A model generated the notes under the pieces. The model worked only from the letters and a program-made list of their open reading frames with translations, was not told the DNA's origin and did no database searches. The translations under genes and the position numbers were made by a program. Below, piece by piece: positions 52,234 through 61,815 of a DNA stretch of 64,000 nt. Location: positions 36,710 to 100,709 of the forward strand of contig JAXDJX010000007.1 in NCBI GenBank assembly GCA_034667405.1, read 5' to 3'. Each line of letters starts with the position of its first letter. Position 1 is the stretch's first letter. Origin of the DNA: JANXVR01 sp034667405 (GTDB lineage: Bacteria; Actinomycetota; UBA4738; HRBIN12).

Positions 52234-55200
52234 TTATCCCTGCACCAGGTCGTCCTGCGGCGCGAACTGATCCTTGATCCTGCGGGACCACGCCGCGATC
52301 ACTGCGGTCAAGCCCAGGAACACCACTCCCGAAGCGATCAGGATGATGCGTGTTCGCGTGGGACTTCCCTCGACCCAGATGAAGCTCAGGATCAGCGCCG
52401 GGACGATGAAGCCGAGGTTATACGCGATGTCGAACAACGCGAACGCACGACCCCGGAAGTCGTCGGGGATGGCTTGCTGCATGATCGTGTCCGCAGAGAT
52501 CTTTCCCAGGAAGAAGGCGAAGAACCCGACGAACAGCATCCCCGCGAACCCGAGCACCGAGACCAGACCTCCCAACACGATGGTTCCGGCGCCGAGCAGG
52601 ATCATCGACCCGATCAGCAGACGGATGGGAGGAACCTTGTCCTTCCATTTCTGTGCGAGCACCAGACCGAGCGCGCCGCCAACGAGCCCACCGAGCCCGG
52701 ACAGCGCTAGGGACAAAGAGTCCGCCGAGGATCCCTGCACCAGGTTCTTCGCGTAGAGACCGAACACGAACAACCCGAACCCCCAGAACTGATACCGCAG
52801 CATCTGGAAGGACGAAAGCCCGAGCGCTGCCGCCGGTCGAGCGGCAACCTCTTTCAGGCCGTCGGTTACCGTGCGCACCACTCGCGAGGCCTCGTGCATG
52901 AACGTGGTCTCGTGCTGGCTCGTCTGCGTGTGCCGCATCCGCAGCGAGATGAACGCGACGACCAGGAAGATCGCCGCGCCGACGATCACGCCTGCCCACG
53001 AACCCACGATGCCAGCGAACACGCCGCCGAACCCGATCCCCAGGACCTGGAACAGCGCCCCACCGGCCTGCGACAAGGCGTTGGCCTGCAGGAGGTCCTT
53101 GCCGGACAAGACATCGGGGATCGCGGCAGATTTCACCGCGAGCACGACCCGAACCACGGCCTGGGCGACGAGCAACCCGACCACCAGGCCGGCGGTGGCG
53201 AGCGTGTCGCCTTCGCTCGTCCCCTTGCCCAGCGGCAACATCACACCGAGCGCGATCGCGCCCACGATGGCCGAGGTGATGATGTTCGACCACCAGACCA
53301 CCCGGCGACGGGCGAAGCGGTCGATGAACACACCGATGAACGGCGAGATCAATGTGTAGGGGATGTAGAGGGCGAGCACTACCTTCAGGAGGTACTGCGC
53401 CGACGGGACGTTCTGGACGTCGAACCCCTTCTGTCCTCCGAACACCAGCGCCTTCCCGATGGCGCCCTGTACCACTCCCTGCCCCGTCTGGGACAGGAAC
53501 TGCACACCCATGAGGGTGGAGTAGTCGGGGTTCGAGAACTGCGAGAACAGCTTGTTGAAGAAGTCCCCGAAACTGGTGAGCTTCACGGTGACGGGTTGTC
53601 GGGCAACGCGAAGCACGGCACCAAGCCCCGCGGCAAGAACCACCACGGCCCAAGCCTTCGTCGGAGTGAGCGACCCCCGCCAGACCGAGAGCAGGAAGAT
53701 CCCCGACAGCAACGTCATGGTGATGGACATCGCGGGGATGAGCGCGAGCTTGCTGGGAGTGTCCTTGATCTCGAAGAACGGCGCTGCCAAGAGACCCGGG
53801 AGGACGGCGAGCAGGAAGATCCCCAGCAGCACGCGGAGCAGGTGCAGCGGATCACCGAAGGCTCCGGGGTGGGTGTCGATGGCAGCCTGTTCGGCGTTGG
53901 CGGCTGCCTGCGCCTGGGTGACGACGTCGGCGGGAGGGGTCCACAAGGGCTTGGTGCCACCGATCGAACCCTGGAGGATCGAGACATCATCCGACACCTT
54001 GATGGCCGGCTCCGGCAGCGCAGTGAGGTCGAATTGTCCGCCGTTGGGCAGCGCCCCGATCAGATGCGGGATCAAGAACACCAGCGGCTCCGCCTCCGGG
54101 AGCTCCTTCTCGAGCGCTTGCAGTTCGGCGAAGTATCGGTAGGAGATCGTCGTGTAGCCACACGCCAAGGGCGGCACCACCACAGGGCTGGCGGGCGCGT
54201 CCACGGGCTTCGGACACTCCACCTTGTCGTGGGTTCCGATGGTGGGAGCATCCGCGAAGAACTTGTCGAGCGATCCCAGGTACGTCATCTGATACTGATC
54301 GGCCGTTCCCGGAAGGGCGGTCCTGAATACGTTGGTGTAGGTCTTGGCCCATCCGTACGCGGTGTTCGTCCCGTCGGGCGCGTTCTGGTCCGAGTAGTTC
54401 ATGATCAAGACGATCGGTCGTGGCCCTTGCGTCTGGGCGGCGGCCGCCACCACGTGCACGGCGGCGAGCGAGACGCGGGCGTCCTGGCTCACGAATTGGC
54501 TCTTGTCGGAAGTCCATCGATTCTCGAGACCGTCCAGCACCATCCAGCCCAGCGCGCCGAACACCACGATGCCTGCGAGCGCGCCGGCCGCCACCCGCTT
54601 CCTGTCAGTTCCCAACGCGAACCGGATAAGGAAATACCCGCCCATCCCAACCAAGATGATCGGTGCGGCGGTGGCGTTCATGAATCGGTAGTAAGGAACC
54701 GGCTTGGGCGAGACCAGGAAGGTGAGTGCTCCGACCAGCGGGAAGAGCCACCACACCGCCACGATCTCGTTGGTCGGTGCGGGCTTCCGCTCCCGACGCG
54801 ACCACAGGCTCACGCCGATGACGGCGATGATGATCAAGGGGAACGTGATGAGCGGCCGCATGCTGGTAACCCAATCGTGCAGCCGGTTCACGAAGAACTC
54901 TTTCGTGTACGGCGGAGGCGCGGCCGCATCCTTGAGGTTCCCGGTCACGCCCCAGATACCCGCGACCCACATGGACAGACCCACGATCATGCCGAAGCCC
55001 ACCGACAGCAGCATCGGGCCGTCTGCTTTGAACGCCTCTCCGAGCTTCCATCTGCTGCTCACGAAATGCCACCCGAACACCGCCATCAACGAGATGCCGA
55101 AGAGCGCGCACGTTGTCGGGTGCGTGAACGCCGCCGATATGGAGAGGAGGAAGAGCGCGACCCTTGCGCCCCAGGATGTTCGGGCGGGTCCAAGGAACGC

Positions 55201-55710
55201 GAACATCACGCAGAGCGTGAATAGCATCGTGAGTTCGTCGAGATAGCCGACGTAGGGGATCGTGAGGAAGATGGCGACGGTCGCCAACATCGCGACCGGG
55301 ATGAACAACGAGTCTTTCCGGCTTCGATACCCGGCTGCCGCAAGCGCCATCCCCGTCAGGACCGGCAAGCCGACCATCAGCAGCGCGGCGAAGCTGTACT
55401 CGTCGACGTCGGCCACGCGTTGCAGGAGGGCACCGGCCATCGGTGCCGTGACGCGGTAGCCGCCCGAGAACACGGATGCCGGACCCCATTCCCTCGCGAT
55501 CAAGCCGGGGTCGGCTTCGAGGATCAGGTTGGCACGCCACGTGTACCAGGCGGGGTCACGTGTAGGCGCCGTGAGCGTGGGGTGTTTGATCAGCTCGAAG
55601 CTGAGCGCGAACATCAACAGCAGGCCGAACCCGACGATCACGTACCACGAGGCGAGATGTCTCGGTCCCTCCGGGGACGCGGTCGATTCCGTACTGGGTT
55701 CGGTTGTCAC
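52234..55710 (-). CDS. GT-C-like membrane protein fused to an MFS transporter
   Basis: An 1158-residue membrane protein. Residues 1-440 hold about ten helices with a large first outer loop carrying acidic residues, like GT-C glycosyltransferases, followed by a periplasmic region (about 440-620) and a few more helices (about 640-720). Residues about 735-1158 form a full 12-helix MFS domain (GVFIDRFARRRVVWWSN loop, ISADTIMQQAIPDDFRGRAFALFDIAYNLG) like EntS-type exporters. The junction is open without stop or frameshift. GGAGGGG precedes the GTG start. Coupling of glycan synthesis to export is a guess. Confidence 0.82.
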   Translation of the reverse strand: MTTEPSTESTASPEGPRHLASWYVIVGFGLLLMFALSFELIKHPTLTAPTRDPAWYTWRANLILEADPGLIAREWGPASVFSGGYRVTAPMAGALLQRVADVDEYSFAALLMVGLPVLTGMALAAAGYRSRKDSLFIPVAMLATVAIFLTIPYVGYLDELTMLFTLCVMFAFLGPARTSWGARVALFLLSISAAFTHPTTCALFGISLMAVFGWHFVSSRWKLGEAFKADGPMLLSVGFGMIVGLSMWVAGIWGVTGNLKDAAAPPPYTKEFFVNRLHDWVTSMRPLITFPLIIIAVIGVSLWSRRERKPAPTNEIVAVWWLFPLVGALTFLVSPKPVPYYRFMNATAAPIILVGMGGYFLIRFALGTDRKRVAAGALAGIVVFGALGWMVLDGLENRWTSDKSQFVSQDARVSLAAVHVVAAAAQTQGPRPIVLIMNYSDQNAPDGTNTAYGWAKTYTNVFRTALPGTADQYQMTYLGSLDKFFADAPTIGTHDKVECPKPVDAPASPVVVPPLACGYTTISYRYFAELQALEKELPEAEPLVFLIPHLIGALPNGGQFDLTALPEPAIKVSDDVSILQGSIGGTKPLWTPPADVVTQAQAAANAEQAAIDTHPGAFGDPLHLLRVLLGIFLLAVLPGLLAAPFFEIKDTPSKLALIPAMSITMTLLSGIFLLSVWRGSLTPTKAWAVVVLAAGLGAVLRVARQPVTVKLTSFGDFFNKLFSQFSNPDYSTLMGVQFLSQTGQGVVQGAIGKALVFGGQKGFDVQNVPSAQYLLKVVLALYIPYTLISPFIGVFIDRFARRRVVWWSNIITSAIVGAIALGVMLPLGKGTSEGDTLATAGLVVGLLVAQAVVRVVLAVKSAAIPDVLSGKDLLQANALSQAGGALFQVLGIGFGGVFAGIVGSWAGVIVGAAIFLVVAFISLRMRHTQTSQHETTFMHEASRVVRTVTDGLKEVAARPAAALGLSSFQMLRYQFWGFGLFVFGLYAKNLVQGSSADSLSLALSGLGGLVGGALGLVLAQKWKDKVPPIRLLIGSMILLGAGTIVLGGLVSVLGFAGMLFVGFFAFFLGKISADTIMQQAIPDDFRGRAFALFDIAYNLGFIVPALILSFIWVEGSPTRTRIILIASGVVFLGLTAVIAAWSRRIKDQFAPQDDLVQG

Positions 55711-55726
55711 TGGCCCCTCCAGGCAG

Positions 55727-57385
55727 TTAGCCGCCGGTCACAGATGCAGGTAGGCAGGGTAATCCGGTCAAGATCCGGGACGGGAAGACAGCCTGATAGA
55801 TCTGATCCGTCTCGTGCCCCGGAGGGATGTTGTAGTACGACCGAGACGCCTGCGCCACCGTGATCGTCTGCAGGAAGCCCGCCACCGCCTCGGGTGTGAC
55901 ATGCAGCGCAGCCGCCTCAGCCGTCTCGAACCAGATCTCGCTGGGCCGGACCACGGTGAACAGATCCACGCCGTTGTTGTTCGTATCGAACTTCGCATCG
56001 AGCAGATCGCGCACCTTCGTGGGGTCGATCGGCGCGCCTCCCGCCACCGCAGCCGAATACTGCGAGCCGTGATCGGCGGTGAGCGCCATCGCCCATTGCC
56101 CCTTACCGACCTGCTTGTTGAGGAAGTCCACGAGGTCCTTGAGTGCGGCGTCGTTCGCCGCCACCGTGTCCATCATCTCCGGGCTGTTGAGGCTGTAGAG
56201 GTGCTCGGTGGTGTCGATGGCCTTGTAGTTGATGTAGAGCAGGTCGGGGACCGCATCGGCGCCGAAGCCCTCCTGCTGGATCACCGACCTGATGATGGAC
56301 TCTTGGTACGTCGTGCGCGCCGGCGTGTCGAACCCGGTCCGCAGCTGTTCGATGGAGTGAGTCCTCCAGAGGCCGTCCTTCTTTCCGTCCTGTTGGTCCA
56401 GGGCGTCGTTGTACTTCGAGATGTCTGGAAGATCGTTGATGTACTTCGGGAACGTGTAGTAAGGCGCCATGGTGCTCACCAGGTTCCAGCTCACCGATTC
56501 GGCGCCGCCGGTCGCCGCGTTCTCCACCTGCCGCATGATGGCGATGTCTTTGTCGCCCCCGTTGAAGAACGAACCGTGACTCATCATCAGGTCGTGCGCG
56601 GCGAGGGTCGCCAGCGCGCCGACTATGGGCTTGTTCTGGTGGGCGATGTCGTAGAGATCGCCGAACGTCGGCTCGAGCAACAAGCCCGGGCCGGCCTGGG
56701 TCGGCTGCACGGTGTGGCCGTTCAACCGGACGTATTCGTCCACGAACCCGTTATGGCGGGGGAACGCGCCGGTCCCGATCTCCGCGTGACCGGGCGGAGT
56801 ATTGGACGGCGACGAGCCCACGTACGCATGCGGGAACCAGGCGCCTTGCTTCGACAGCGACTTCAAGTATGTCCACGCCTGCGGCCACGCGCGCAACACA
56901 TCCTGACCACCGGCATCCCACACCACCGTGACGAATAGCTTCGGCACCTGGCGTTGATCCGCAGGCAGGAGCGCGTCGGTGAGCGGGCGCCCGTCGGGAG
57001 CCTTGAACGGGAACTTCATGACGGCGCCCGTGGTGGGCGCGATGTCCGTGAGGTAGGCGTTCTCGTTGTAGACGCCGGGCTTCACGATGCCCGGTGCATA
57101 GAAGAAGAGCGGAACGTTCTGGAGATGGTCGTATGGCCCCGAGTGCGAGTACCCGCCGTCCACGATGTTCTGAGGGGGCGGCACCATGATGACGTCCCCG
57201 CTCCAGTCGGGCCGGTAGCCGTTCTCCAGCCGCGTGAGCCAGACCTTGGGCAAGCTGCAGGCCTTCGTGATGAACGCCTGGTCCCCCGCCGCGGCTCCCG
57301 CGCCCGAGCCTGAGCCGATCGAGAGGGCCACTACGGACGCGAGCGACAAGGTCAGCGCAACGCTACGTCGATGCCGTCTGAACAC
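55727..57385 (-). CDS. Secreted alkaline-phosphatase-superfamily protein with permuted domain order
   Basis: A 552-residue exported protein (signal peptide about 1-33) of the phosphodiesterase/alkaline phosphatase superfamily. Metal and nucleophile motifs are Asp157 in VVWDAGG, Thr196 in SNTPPGHAEIGTG, Asp and His in IDTTEH and DH in LTADHGSQY. The segment with the last His ligand, HSGPYDHLQNVPLFFYAPGI, normally near the C-terminus, lies here at about 81-100, before the catalytic core. This looks like a circular permutation. The GTG at 57385 is 7 nt after GAGGGAAGG. A degenerate relative is encoded divergently. Confidence 0.82.
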   Translation of the reverse strand: MFRRHRRSVALTLSLASVVALSIGSGSGAGAAAGDQAFITKACSLPKVWLTRLENGYRPDWSGDVIMVPPPQNIVDGGYSHSGPYDHLQNVPLFFYAPGIVKPGVYNENAYLTDIAPTTGAVMKFPFKAPDGRPLTDALLPADQRQVPKLFVTVVWDAGGQDVLRAWPQAWTYLKSLSKQGAWFPHAYVGSSPSNTPPGHAEIGTGAFPRHNGFVDEYVRLNGHTVQPTQAGPGLLLEPTFGDLYDIAHQNKPIVGALATLAAHDLMMSHGSFFNGGDKDIAIMRQVENAATGGAESVSWNLVSTMAPYYTFPKYINDLPDISKYNDALDQQDGKKDGLWRTHSIEQLRTGFDTPARTTYQESIIRSVIQQEGFGADAVPDLLYINYKAIDTTEHLYSLNSPEMMDTVAANDAALKDLVDFLNKQVGKGQWAMALTADHGSQYSAAVAGGAPIDPTKVRDLLDAKFDTNNNGVDLFTVVRPSEIWFETAEAAALHVTPEAVAGFLQTITVAQASRSYYNIPPGHETDQIYQAVFPSRILTGLPCLPASVTGG

Positions 57386-57508
57386 TCCCGATCCTTCCCT
57401 CGATATGCAGCCACGATCCATGGCCGCAAGCGGTGGAGTCTATCGGCTCGTCGGGGGCTTCCGGAAGACCCGGCCAACTTGTGTCTGCGGGCGCGGTAGC
57501 GTGACCGC

Positions 57509-58855
57509 ATGCCTCGCCGCCTGGTTGGTCTCCTGATCATGTCTGCCCTGGTGGCGGCACCGGCCGTGGTACTCCGCGCGGCGTGTGTCGGCAAGACCTG
57601 CGGATCACCGGACGCCACCCAGGCCCGCGTCCCCTTCTGCCCTCTTCCCGACCGGCTGAAGACGCTCATCGCCGCCGGGTACCGCGACGGCCGGTCCCCC
57701 GACGTGCTGGCCGTACCCAGCGGAGGGATCAACGACGGGGTGACCGGCGGCACGTCGCCGACAACGGCCGGCGTCCCGTGGCCTGCGGCCAACCCGCCGT
57801 CCGACACAAGCGTGCCCATCGTGTTCACGGGACTTCGCGTACAGCACATGCCCCTGCCGGAGGGGACCGGTCTCGATGAGATCGCACCCACGCTCGCAGG
57901 ATTCCTAGGGTTCAACCGTGGCCACCCCGAAGTGCGGACCGGCAAGCCGATCGTGGGCGTGGATGCCGGCGGTCTCACGCCGTCGGCGCCAAGACTCATC
58001 CTGGAACTCGCGTGGACCGGGGTGAGCGGGACTGGGCTGAAGACCTTGCCCCCTTCGAGAACACCATGGCTGCGAGCGCAGTTCCGCACCGGGGCAGGGA
58101 CCTTTCAGGGCGACACCGGTTCACTACCCCTTGACCCCGCGGCGGTGCTCACGACCATCGGAACAGGAGGTCTGCCGTTCCAGCACGGGATCACCGGCTC
58201 GCTTCTGCGCTCGCCACGAAGGGTCGTGCCGGCGTGGGGCAAGGGTGCGCCAACATCGGTCATAGCCACCCTCCCCGACGACTTCGATCAAGCGAACGGA
58301 CAATCGCCGAAGATCGCGCTAGTCGCGCCGGCACCGGAGGATCAGGGCCTGATCGGAGGCACGTGGTACCGGATCGGGCGTGACAAGGATCTCGTGAAGA
58401 TCGGCGGCAACCCGACCGCGGACGTTCGAACGGCGCTCGCCACCGGCCTGGGGTCAGACGCTACGCCCGACATCCTTGGCGTGGTGCTGCAGGGAACGCC
58501 GAAAGAGATGGACCGCTCGAGTGCGGCGATCGAGCGTTTGGCCGCGCAGGCGGCGGGCGGACCCGCGAGTCTGATCACCGTGACGGCGGGGACCGGCGAA
58601 CAGGGGGCCTCGGGAAGCAGCGGGGCCGACATCGCCGCGGTCGTCGATCGTGCCGTAGGGGCACGCGTCGTTGCCGCCACCGAGCCGGGAGGGCTGTTCC
58701 TGGACCCGGCCGTACAAGCGCAGGCGCACATATCGGGGCAAGATGTCGTGAACGCCCTGCTTCCCCCGGCAGCTACGAGCGCCGGCTCGCCCTCGCACAT
58801 CGCGTTCGCCGATGTGTTCCAGGGATTCGCGGTCTCGTTCAGGAGATATTGCTGA
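57509..58855 (+). CDS. Degenerate alkaline-phosphatase-like exported protein (pseudoenzyme)
   Basis: A 448-residue exported protein that aligns along its length with its divergent neighbour: CPLPDRLKTLIAAGYRDGRSPDVLAVP, VPIVFTGL, GLDEIAPTLAGFLGF, then DPAAVLTTIGTGGLPFQHG. At each catalytic position the residue is changed: the first metal Asp becomes Thr (AWTGV), the Thr nucleophile becomes Pro, the Asp/His pair is gone and TADHG becomes TAGTG. It shares the permuted order. The ATG is 6 nt after TAGCGT. Its stop overlaps the start of the DUF318 permease, so it belongs to that operon. A scaffold or regulatory role is inferred. Confidence 0.78.
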   Translation: MPRRLVGLLIMSALVAAPAVVLRAACVGKTCGSPDATQARVPFCPLPDRLKTLIAAGYRDGRSPDVLAVPSGGINDGVTGGTSPTTAGVPWPAANPPSDTSVPIVFTGLRVQHMPLPEGTGLDEIAPTLAGFLGFNRGHPEVRTGKPIVGVDAGGLTPSAPRLILELAWTGVSGTGLKTLPPSRTPWLRAQFRTGAGTFQGDTGSLPLDPAAVLTTIGTGGLPFQHGITGSLLRSPRRVVPAWGKGAPTSVIATLPDDFDQANGQSPKIALVAPAPEDQGLIGGTWYRIGRDKDLVKIGGNPTADVRTALATGLGSDATPDILGVVLQGTPKEMDRSSAAIERLAAQAAGGPASLITVTAGTGEQGASGSSGADIAAVVDRAVGARVVAATEPGGLFLDPAVQAQAHISGQDVVNALLPPAATSAGSPSHIAFADVFQGFAVSFRRYC

Positions 58856-59856
58856 TGACGGTGCGGAGCGACGATCTCACCGCGCCGGCAGTCGGTCGGC
58901 GAAGTGTCGTTCTGGTGATCGTGCTGCTGGCCGGCCTAGCCATCGCGCTGCGGCTGGCGGAGCCCGAGCGCGTCCCGTGGCTGCAGAACTTCTTCATCGT
59001 CTTTGGGTCGCTGCTCATCGAGGCGTTGCCGTTCGTGCTGATCGGGGCGTTCGCGAGTGCAGCCATCGAGGTGTTCGTTCCGGCGACGGCGTTCGCATCG
59101 ATCGCGAAGTTGCCCCGGCCACTCCAGCTCCCGTGTGCAGCGGTAGCGGGGATGGCGTTCCCGGTGTGCGAATGCGGGAGCGTCCCCGTGGCACGCCGGC
59201 TGGCGCAACGTGGTCTGGCCCCCGGCGCCGCGGTGACCTTCATGTTGGCGGCGCCGATCCTGAATCCGATCGTCATCGCCTCAACGGTGATCGCCTACCG
59301 CGGCCGCGACACGTTCTGGGTGATGGTGCTCGGCCGCATGGCACTCGGCTTCGTAGTGGCGGTTGCCGTGGGATGGGTGGCCGGCGCCAGGAACGCGGGC
59401 GACCTCCTTCGCCCGAACCCCGATGACCAGGATGAGGACGAGGACGAGGACGAGCCTCGCTGGCAACGCTTCACCGGACACCTAGGAACGGACTTCCTCT
59501 TCATGGCCAAGTTCCTGCTGCTCGGCGCGACCGTGAGCGCCGCGATCCAGACAGTTCTCCCCCAGACCCTCGTGACACACGTGGCGTCACTTCCCGTGGT
59601 GAACCTCCTCGCGATGATGGGGCTCGCGTTCGTGCTCAGCCTCTGTAGCGAGTCGGATGCGTTCGTGGCGGCGTCGTTCACGCAGTTCGGACCGTCGGCC
59701 CAACTCGCCTTCTTGGTCAGCGGTCCGATGCTCGACATGAAACTCGGGGCGCTCTACGCGGGCACCTATTCGAAGGGGTTCCTTCGAACGGTCCTGTTCG
59801 CCGTTGTGGCGGTCACGCTTGCGGGAACCTTGTGGATCTCGGTGGTGTGGGGATGA
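58855..59856 (+). CDS. DUF318/UPF0718 permease (YcgR/ArsP-like)
   Basis: A 333-residue membrane protein with eight or nine helices in two halves. It has the family marks FPVCECGSVPVARRLAQRG and AAPILNPIVIAST in the first half and CSESDAFVAASF in the second. The Cys and Glu residues suggest metal handling. Between the halves is a very acidic stretch (DDQDEDEDEDEPR, about 182-194). In Bacillus the homologue ycgR lies beside ycgQ and is controlled by Zur; the DUF1980 (YcgQ) gene follows here with an ATGA overlap. The ATG at 58855 overlaps the upstream stop and follows AGGAGA. Confidence 0.88.
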   Translation: MTVRSDDLTAPAVGRRSVVLVIVLLAGLAIALRLAEPERVPWLQNFFIVFGSLLIEALPFVLIGAFASAAIEVFVPATAFASIAKLPRPLQLPCAAVAGMAFPVCECGSVPVARRLAQRGLAPGAAVTFMLAAPILNPIVIASTVIAYRGRDTFWVMVLGRMALGFVVAVAVGWVAGARNAGDLLRPNPDDQDEDEDEDEPRWQRFTGHLGTDFLFMAKFLLLGATVSAAIQTVLPQTLVTHVASLPVVNLLAMMGLAFVLSLCSESDAFVAASFTQFGPSAQLAFLVSGPMLDMKLGALYAGTYSKGFLRTVLFAVVAVTLAGTLWISVVWG

Positions 59857-60560
59857 GCGAGCCTCGTCGTTGGTCGCCGGCCAGACTGCTCGCGTTCGTG
59901 GTGCTCGCGGCGTGGGGGGCGCTCTTCTGGTTCATGTTGCTCGGCGGCCGCTCGTCGCTCTATCTCTCGAACCGAACCCGGTGGCTGGTTCCGACGGGGG
60001 CCATCTTGCTGACCTTGGCCGCGCTCGGACGTCTGGCGAGCGCCCGCACCGCCGTGCCCAGACCGGCGAACCGCAGCGACGGACGTGTCGCGGCACTCAT
60101 GCTCGTACCCGTCGTGGTGTTGTTCGCGCTGCCTCCCGCCACGCTCGGCGCCTACGCGGCCAGCCGGCGCTCGGTGACCAGCGGCGGCGGGGTGAGCGCC
60201 GCGGATATCTCCTCCGGTGCGATCACGTACTTCGACATCGCTTCCGCGTTGGGCAACCGCGAGGCCATGCAAGCACTCACGAACCGGGAGGGCGAACAGA
60301 TCGTCCTCGAGGGCTTCGTAACCAATCAGGAGGGCGATGCGACCGGGGAGTTCTTCCTCACCCGGTTCCTCATCACCTGCTGCGTCGCGGACGCGACGGC
60401 CACCGAGGTTCGAGTGGTAGATGCGCCCCCGGGGGGCTTCCCGGACAATCAATGGGTCCGCGTGACCGGGGCGATGTATCCCGTGGGCGCCGATGTCTTG
60501 ATCGACGCGGCCAGCGTGGAAACCATCCCCCGGCCAGCCGATCCCTACCTATCGGGTTAG
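59853..60560 (+). CDS. DUF1980 family protein (YcgQ-like)
   Basis: A 235-residue protein with two to four N-terminal helices (to about residue 105) and a soluble C-terminal domain carrying LITCCVADATATEVRVV, the signature of DUF1980/TIGR03943. The paired Cys may bind metal. The family always travels with DUF318 permeases, as here. Its stop overlaps the stop of the convergent zur gene by 3 bp. Confidence 0.88.
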   Translation: MSEPRRWSPARLLAFVVLAAWGALFWFMLLGGRSSLYLSNRTRWLVPTGAILLTLAALGRLASARTAVPRPANRSDGRVAALMLVPVVVLFALPPATLGAYAASRRSVTSGGGVSAADISSGAITYFDIASALGNREAMQALTNREGEQIVLEGFVTNQEGDATGEFFLTRFLITCCVADATATEVRVVDAPPGGFPDNQWVRVTGAMYPVGADVLIDAASVETIPRPADPYLSG

Positions 60561-61009
60561 CTGCAGTCTCGACAGGTACCGATCAGATCGAGCCGATGCT
60601 GGACGGACGCGAACCCCGCGCGGCGGGCCGAGCGGTCGAGGGAGCGGTCCAGCTGCTCCTCCACTTCCGTCGGCAACGCCACGTCTTCCACGCGCCCGCA
60701 GCTGGAACACACGAGGTGGTGGTGATGGCCCGTGAGCTCCTCGGTGAGTTCGAAATGGGCGAAGTCCTCGACGGTGATGACGCGTCTGACCAGCCCAACC
60801 TGCTCCAGCACGGCAAGGTTCCGATACGCGGAACTCTGCGTGAGCCCTCTCACGCCTTCAAGGATCGCGGGCATGGCCAGAGGGCTTCCGGCTTCGCCGA
60901 GGAGTTCGGTGATGGAACGGCGCTGGGGCGTGTAGCGCTGACCGGCGGCGCGCAGTCGTTGGGCTGCGGTCTCGTGGAGCTCGCGCGCGATCGAGAGCGT
61001 GGCGGCCAT
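60557..61009 (-). CDS. zur: Fur-family regulator, probably Zur
   Basis: A 150-residue Fur-type repressor. The winged helix includes RYTPQRRSITELLGEAG and SSAYRNLAVLEQVGLV. The regulatory metal site is in HFELTEELTGHHHHLVCSSCGRV, and the structural zinc site is formed by CSSC and the C-terminal CRDC. It is the third gene of a znuC-znuB operon and converges with DUF318/DUF1980 genes, so Zur (zinc) is much more likely than Fur (iron). Its ATG overlaps the znuB stop by one base. Confidence 0.88.
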   Translation of the reverse strand: MAATLSIARELHETAAQRLRAAGQRYTPQRRSITELLGEAGSPLAMPAILEGVRGLTQSSAYRNLAVLEQVGLVRRVITVEDFAHFELTEELTGHHHHLVCSSCGRVEDVALPTEVEEQLDRSLDRSARRAGFASVQHRLDLIGTCRDCS

Positions 61010-61815
61010 CAGCGTGCTCCCGCCAGCGAACGAGGTGCGGCGCGTTTCGCCACGGCAACCACCGCGAAGACAACGGCGGCGACCAGCACGATCGCACCGC
61101 CGGGTGAGACGCGGAACACCCGCCCGGCACCCAATCCCGCCGCAGCCGCCACCGCCCCGATGGCAACGGCCGTCCACAAGGTCCCTCGGAACGAGCGGGA
61201 GATGAGCTGGGCGCTGGCGACCGGCAGGACCATCAACGCGGCGATGAGCAAGATCCCGACGATCCGCATGCCCGCCACCACAACACCGGCCGTAACCGCC
61301 GCGAGCACCAGGTTCGTCGGGTCAACCGGAAGGCCGGAGACGCGCGCCCAATCTTCGTCTGTCACGATCGCGAACAGGACCGTGCGCAGCCCAACGATCC
61401 CCGCGGTGATGACGAGACCCAGAACCAGTACAGCTATCACGCCGCCCCATCCCACCGCGTAGGGGTCGCCGAACAGATACTTCGTTGATTCGAAGTCGAT
61501 GTTCCCACCGTTGATCCGGCTCGCGAAGACGGCCCCGAGCGCGATACCCGTGTAGAAGAACAACGCGAGGGCGAGGTCTCCGCTCGCCTTCTTCTTCGCG
61601 CGGAGCAGTTCGACACCGATCGCCCCCACCACCGCGAACACGAGCGCCGTCCACACCGGCCAGATCCCTGTCAGCAAGCCGGCACCGATCCCGGCGAAGG
61701 CCACGTGCCCAACGCCATCTCCGACGAGGGACAGACGCTTCTGGACCAAGAACGTGCCGATCATGGGAGCGAAGATCCCGACGGCCACGCACGCGAGGAA
61801 GGCGCGCATCATCAT
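61009..61815 (-). CDS. znuB: Zinc/manganese ABC transporter permease (ZnuB)
   Basis: A 268-residue ABC-3 type permease with eight or nine helices. The motifs FAPMIGTFLVQKRLSLVGDGVGHVAFAGIG near the start and GLPVDPTNLVLAAV and MRIVGILLIAALMVLPVA in the second half are typical. With the upstream ATPase it forms a high-affinity divalent metal importer; zinc is inferred from the Fur-type gene behind it. The ATG overlaps the znuC stop (ATGA). No binding protein (ZnuA) gene is in the window. Confidence 0.9.
   Translation of the reverse strand: MMMRAFLACVAVGIFAPMIGTFLVQKRLSLVGDGVGHVAFAGIGAGLLTGIWPVWTALVFAVVGAIGVELLRAKKKASGDLALALFFYTGIALGAVFASRINGGNIDFESTKYLFGDPYAVGWGGVIAVLVLGLVITAGIVGLRTVLFAIVTDEDWARVSGLPVDPTNLVLAAVTAGVVVAGMRIVGILLIAALMVLPVASAQLISRSFRGTLWTAVAIGAVAAAAGLGAGRVFRVSPGGAIVLVAAVVFAVVAVAKRAAPRSLAGAR

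Noticed and set aside
57386..57508. Second Zur box between the two phosphatase-like genes
   Set aside because: No AATGATT-centred inverted repeat was found there.
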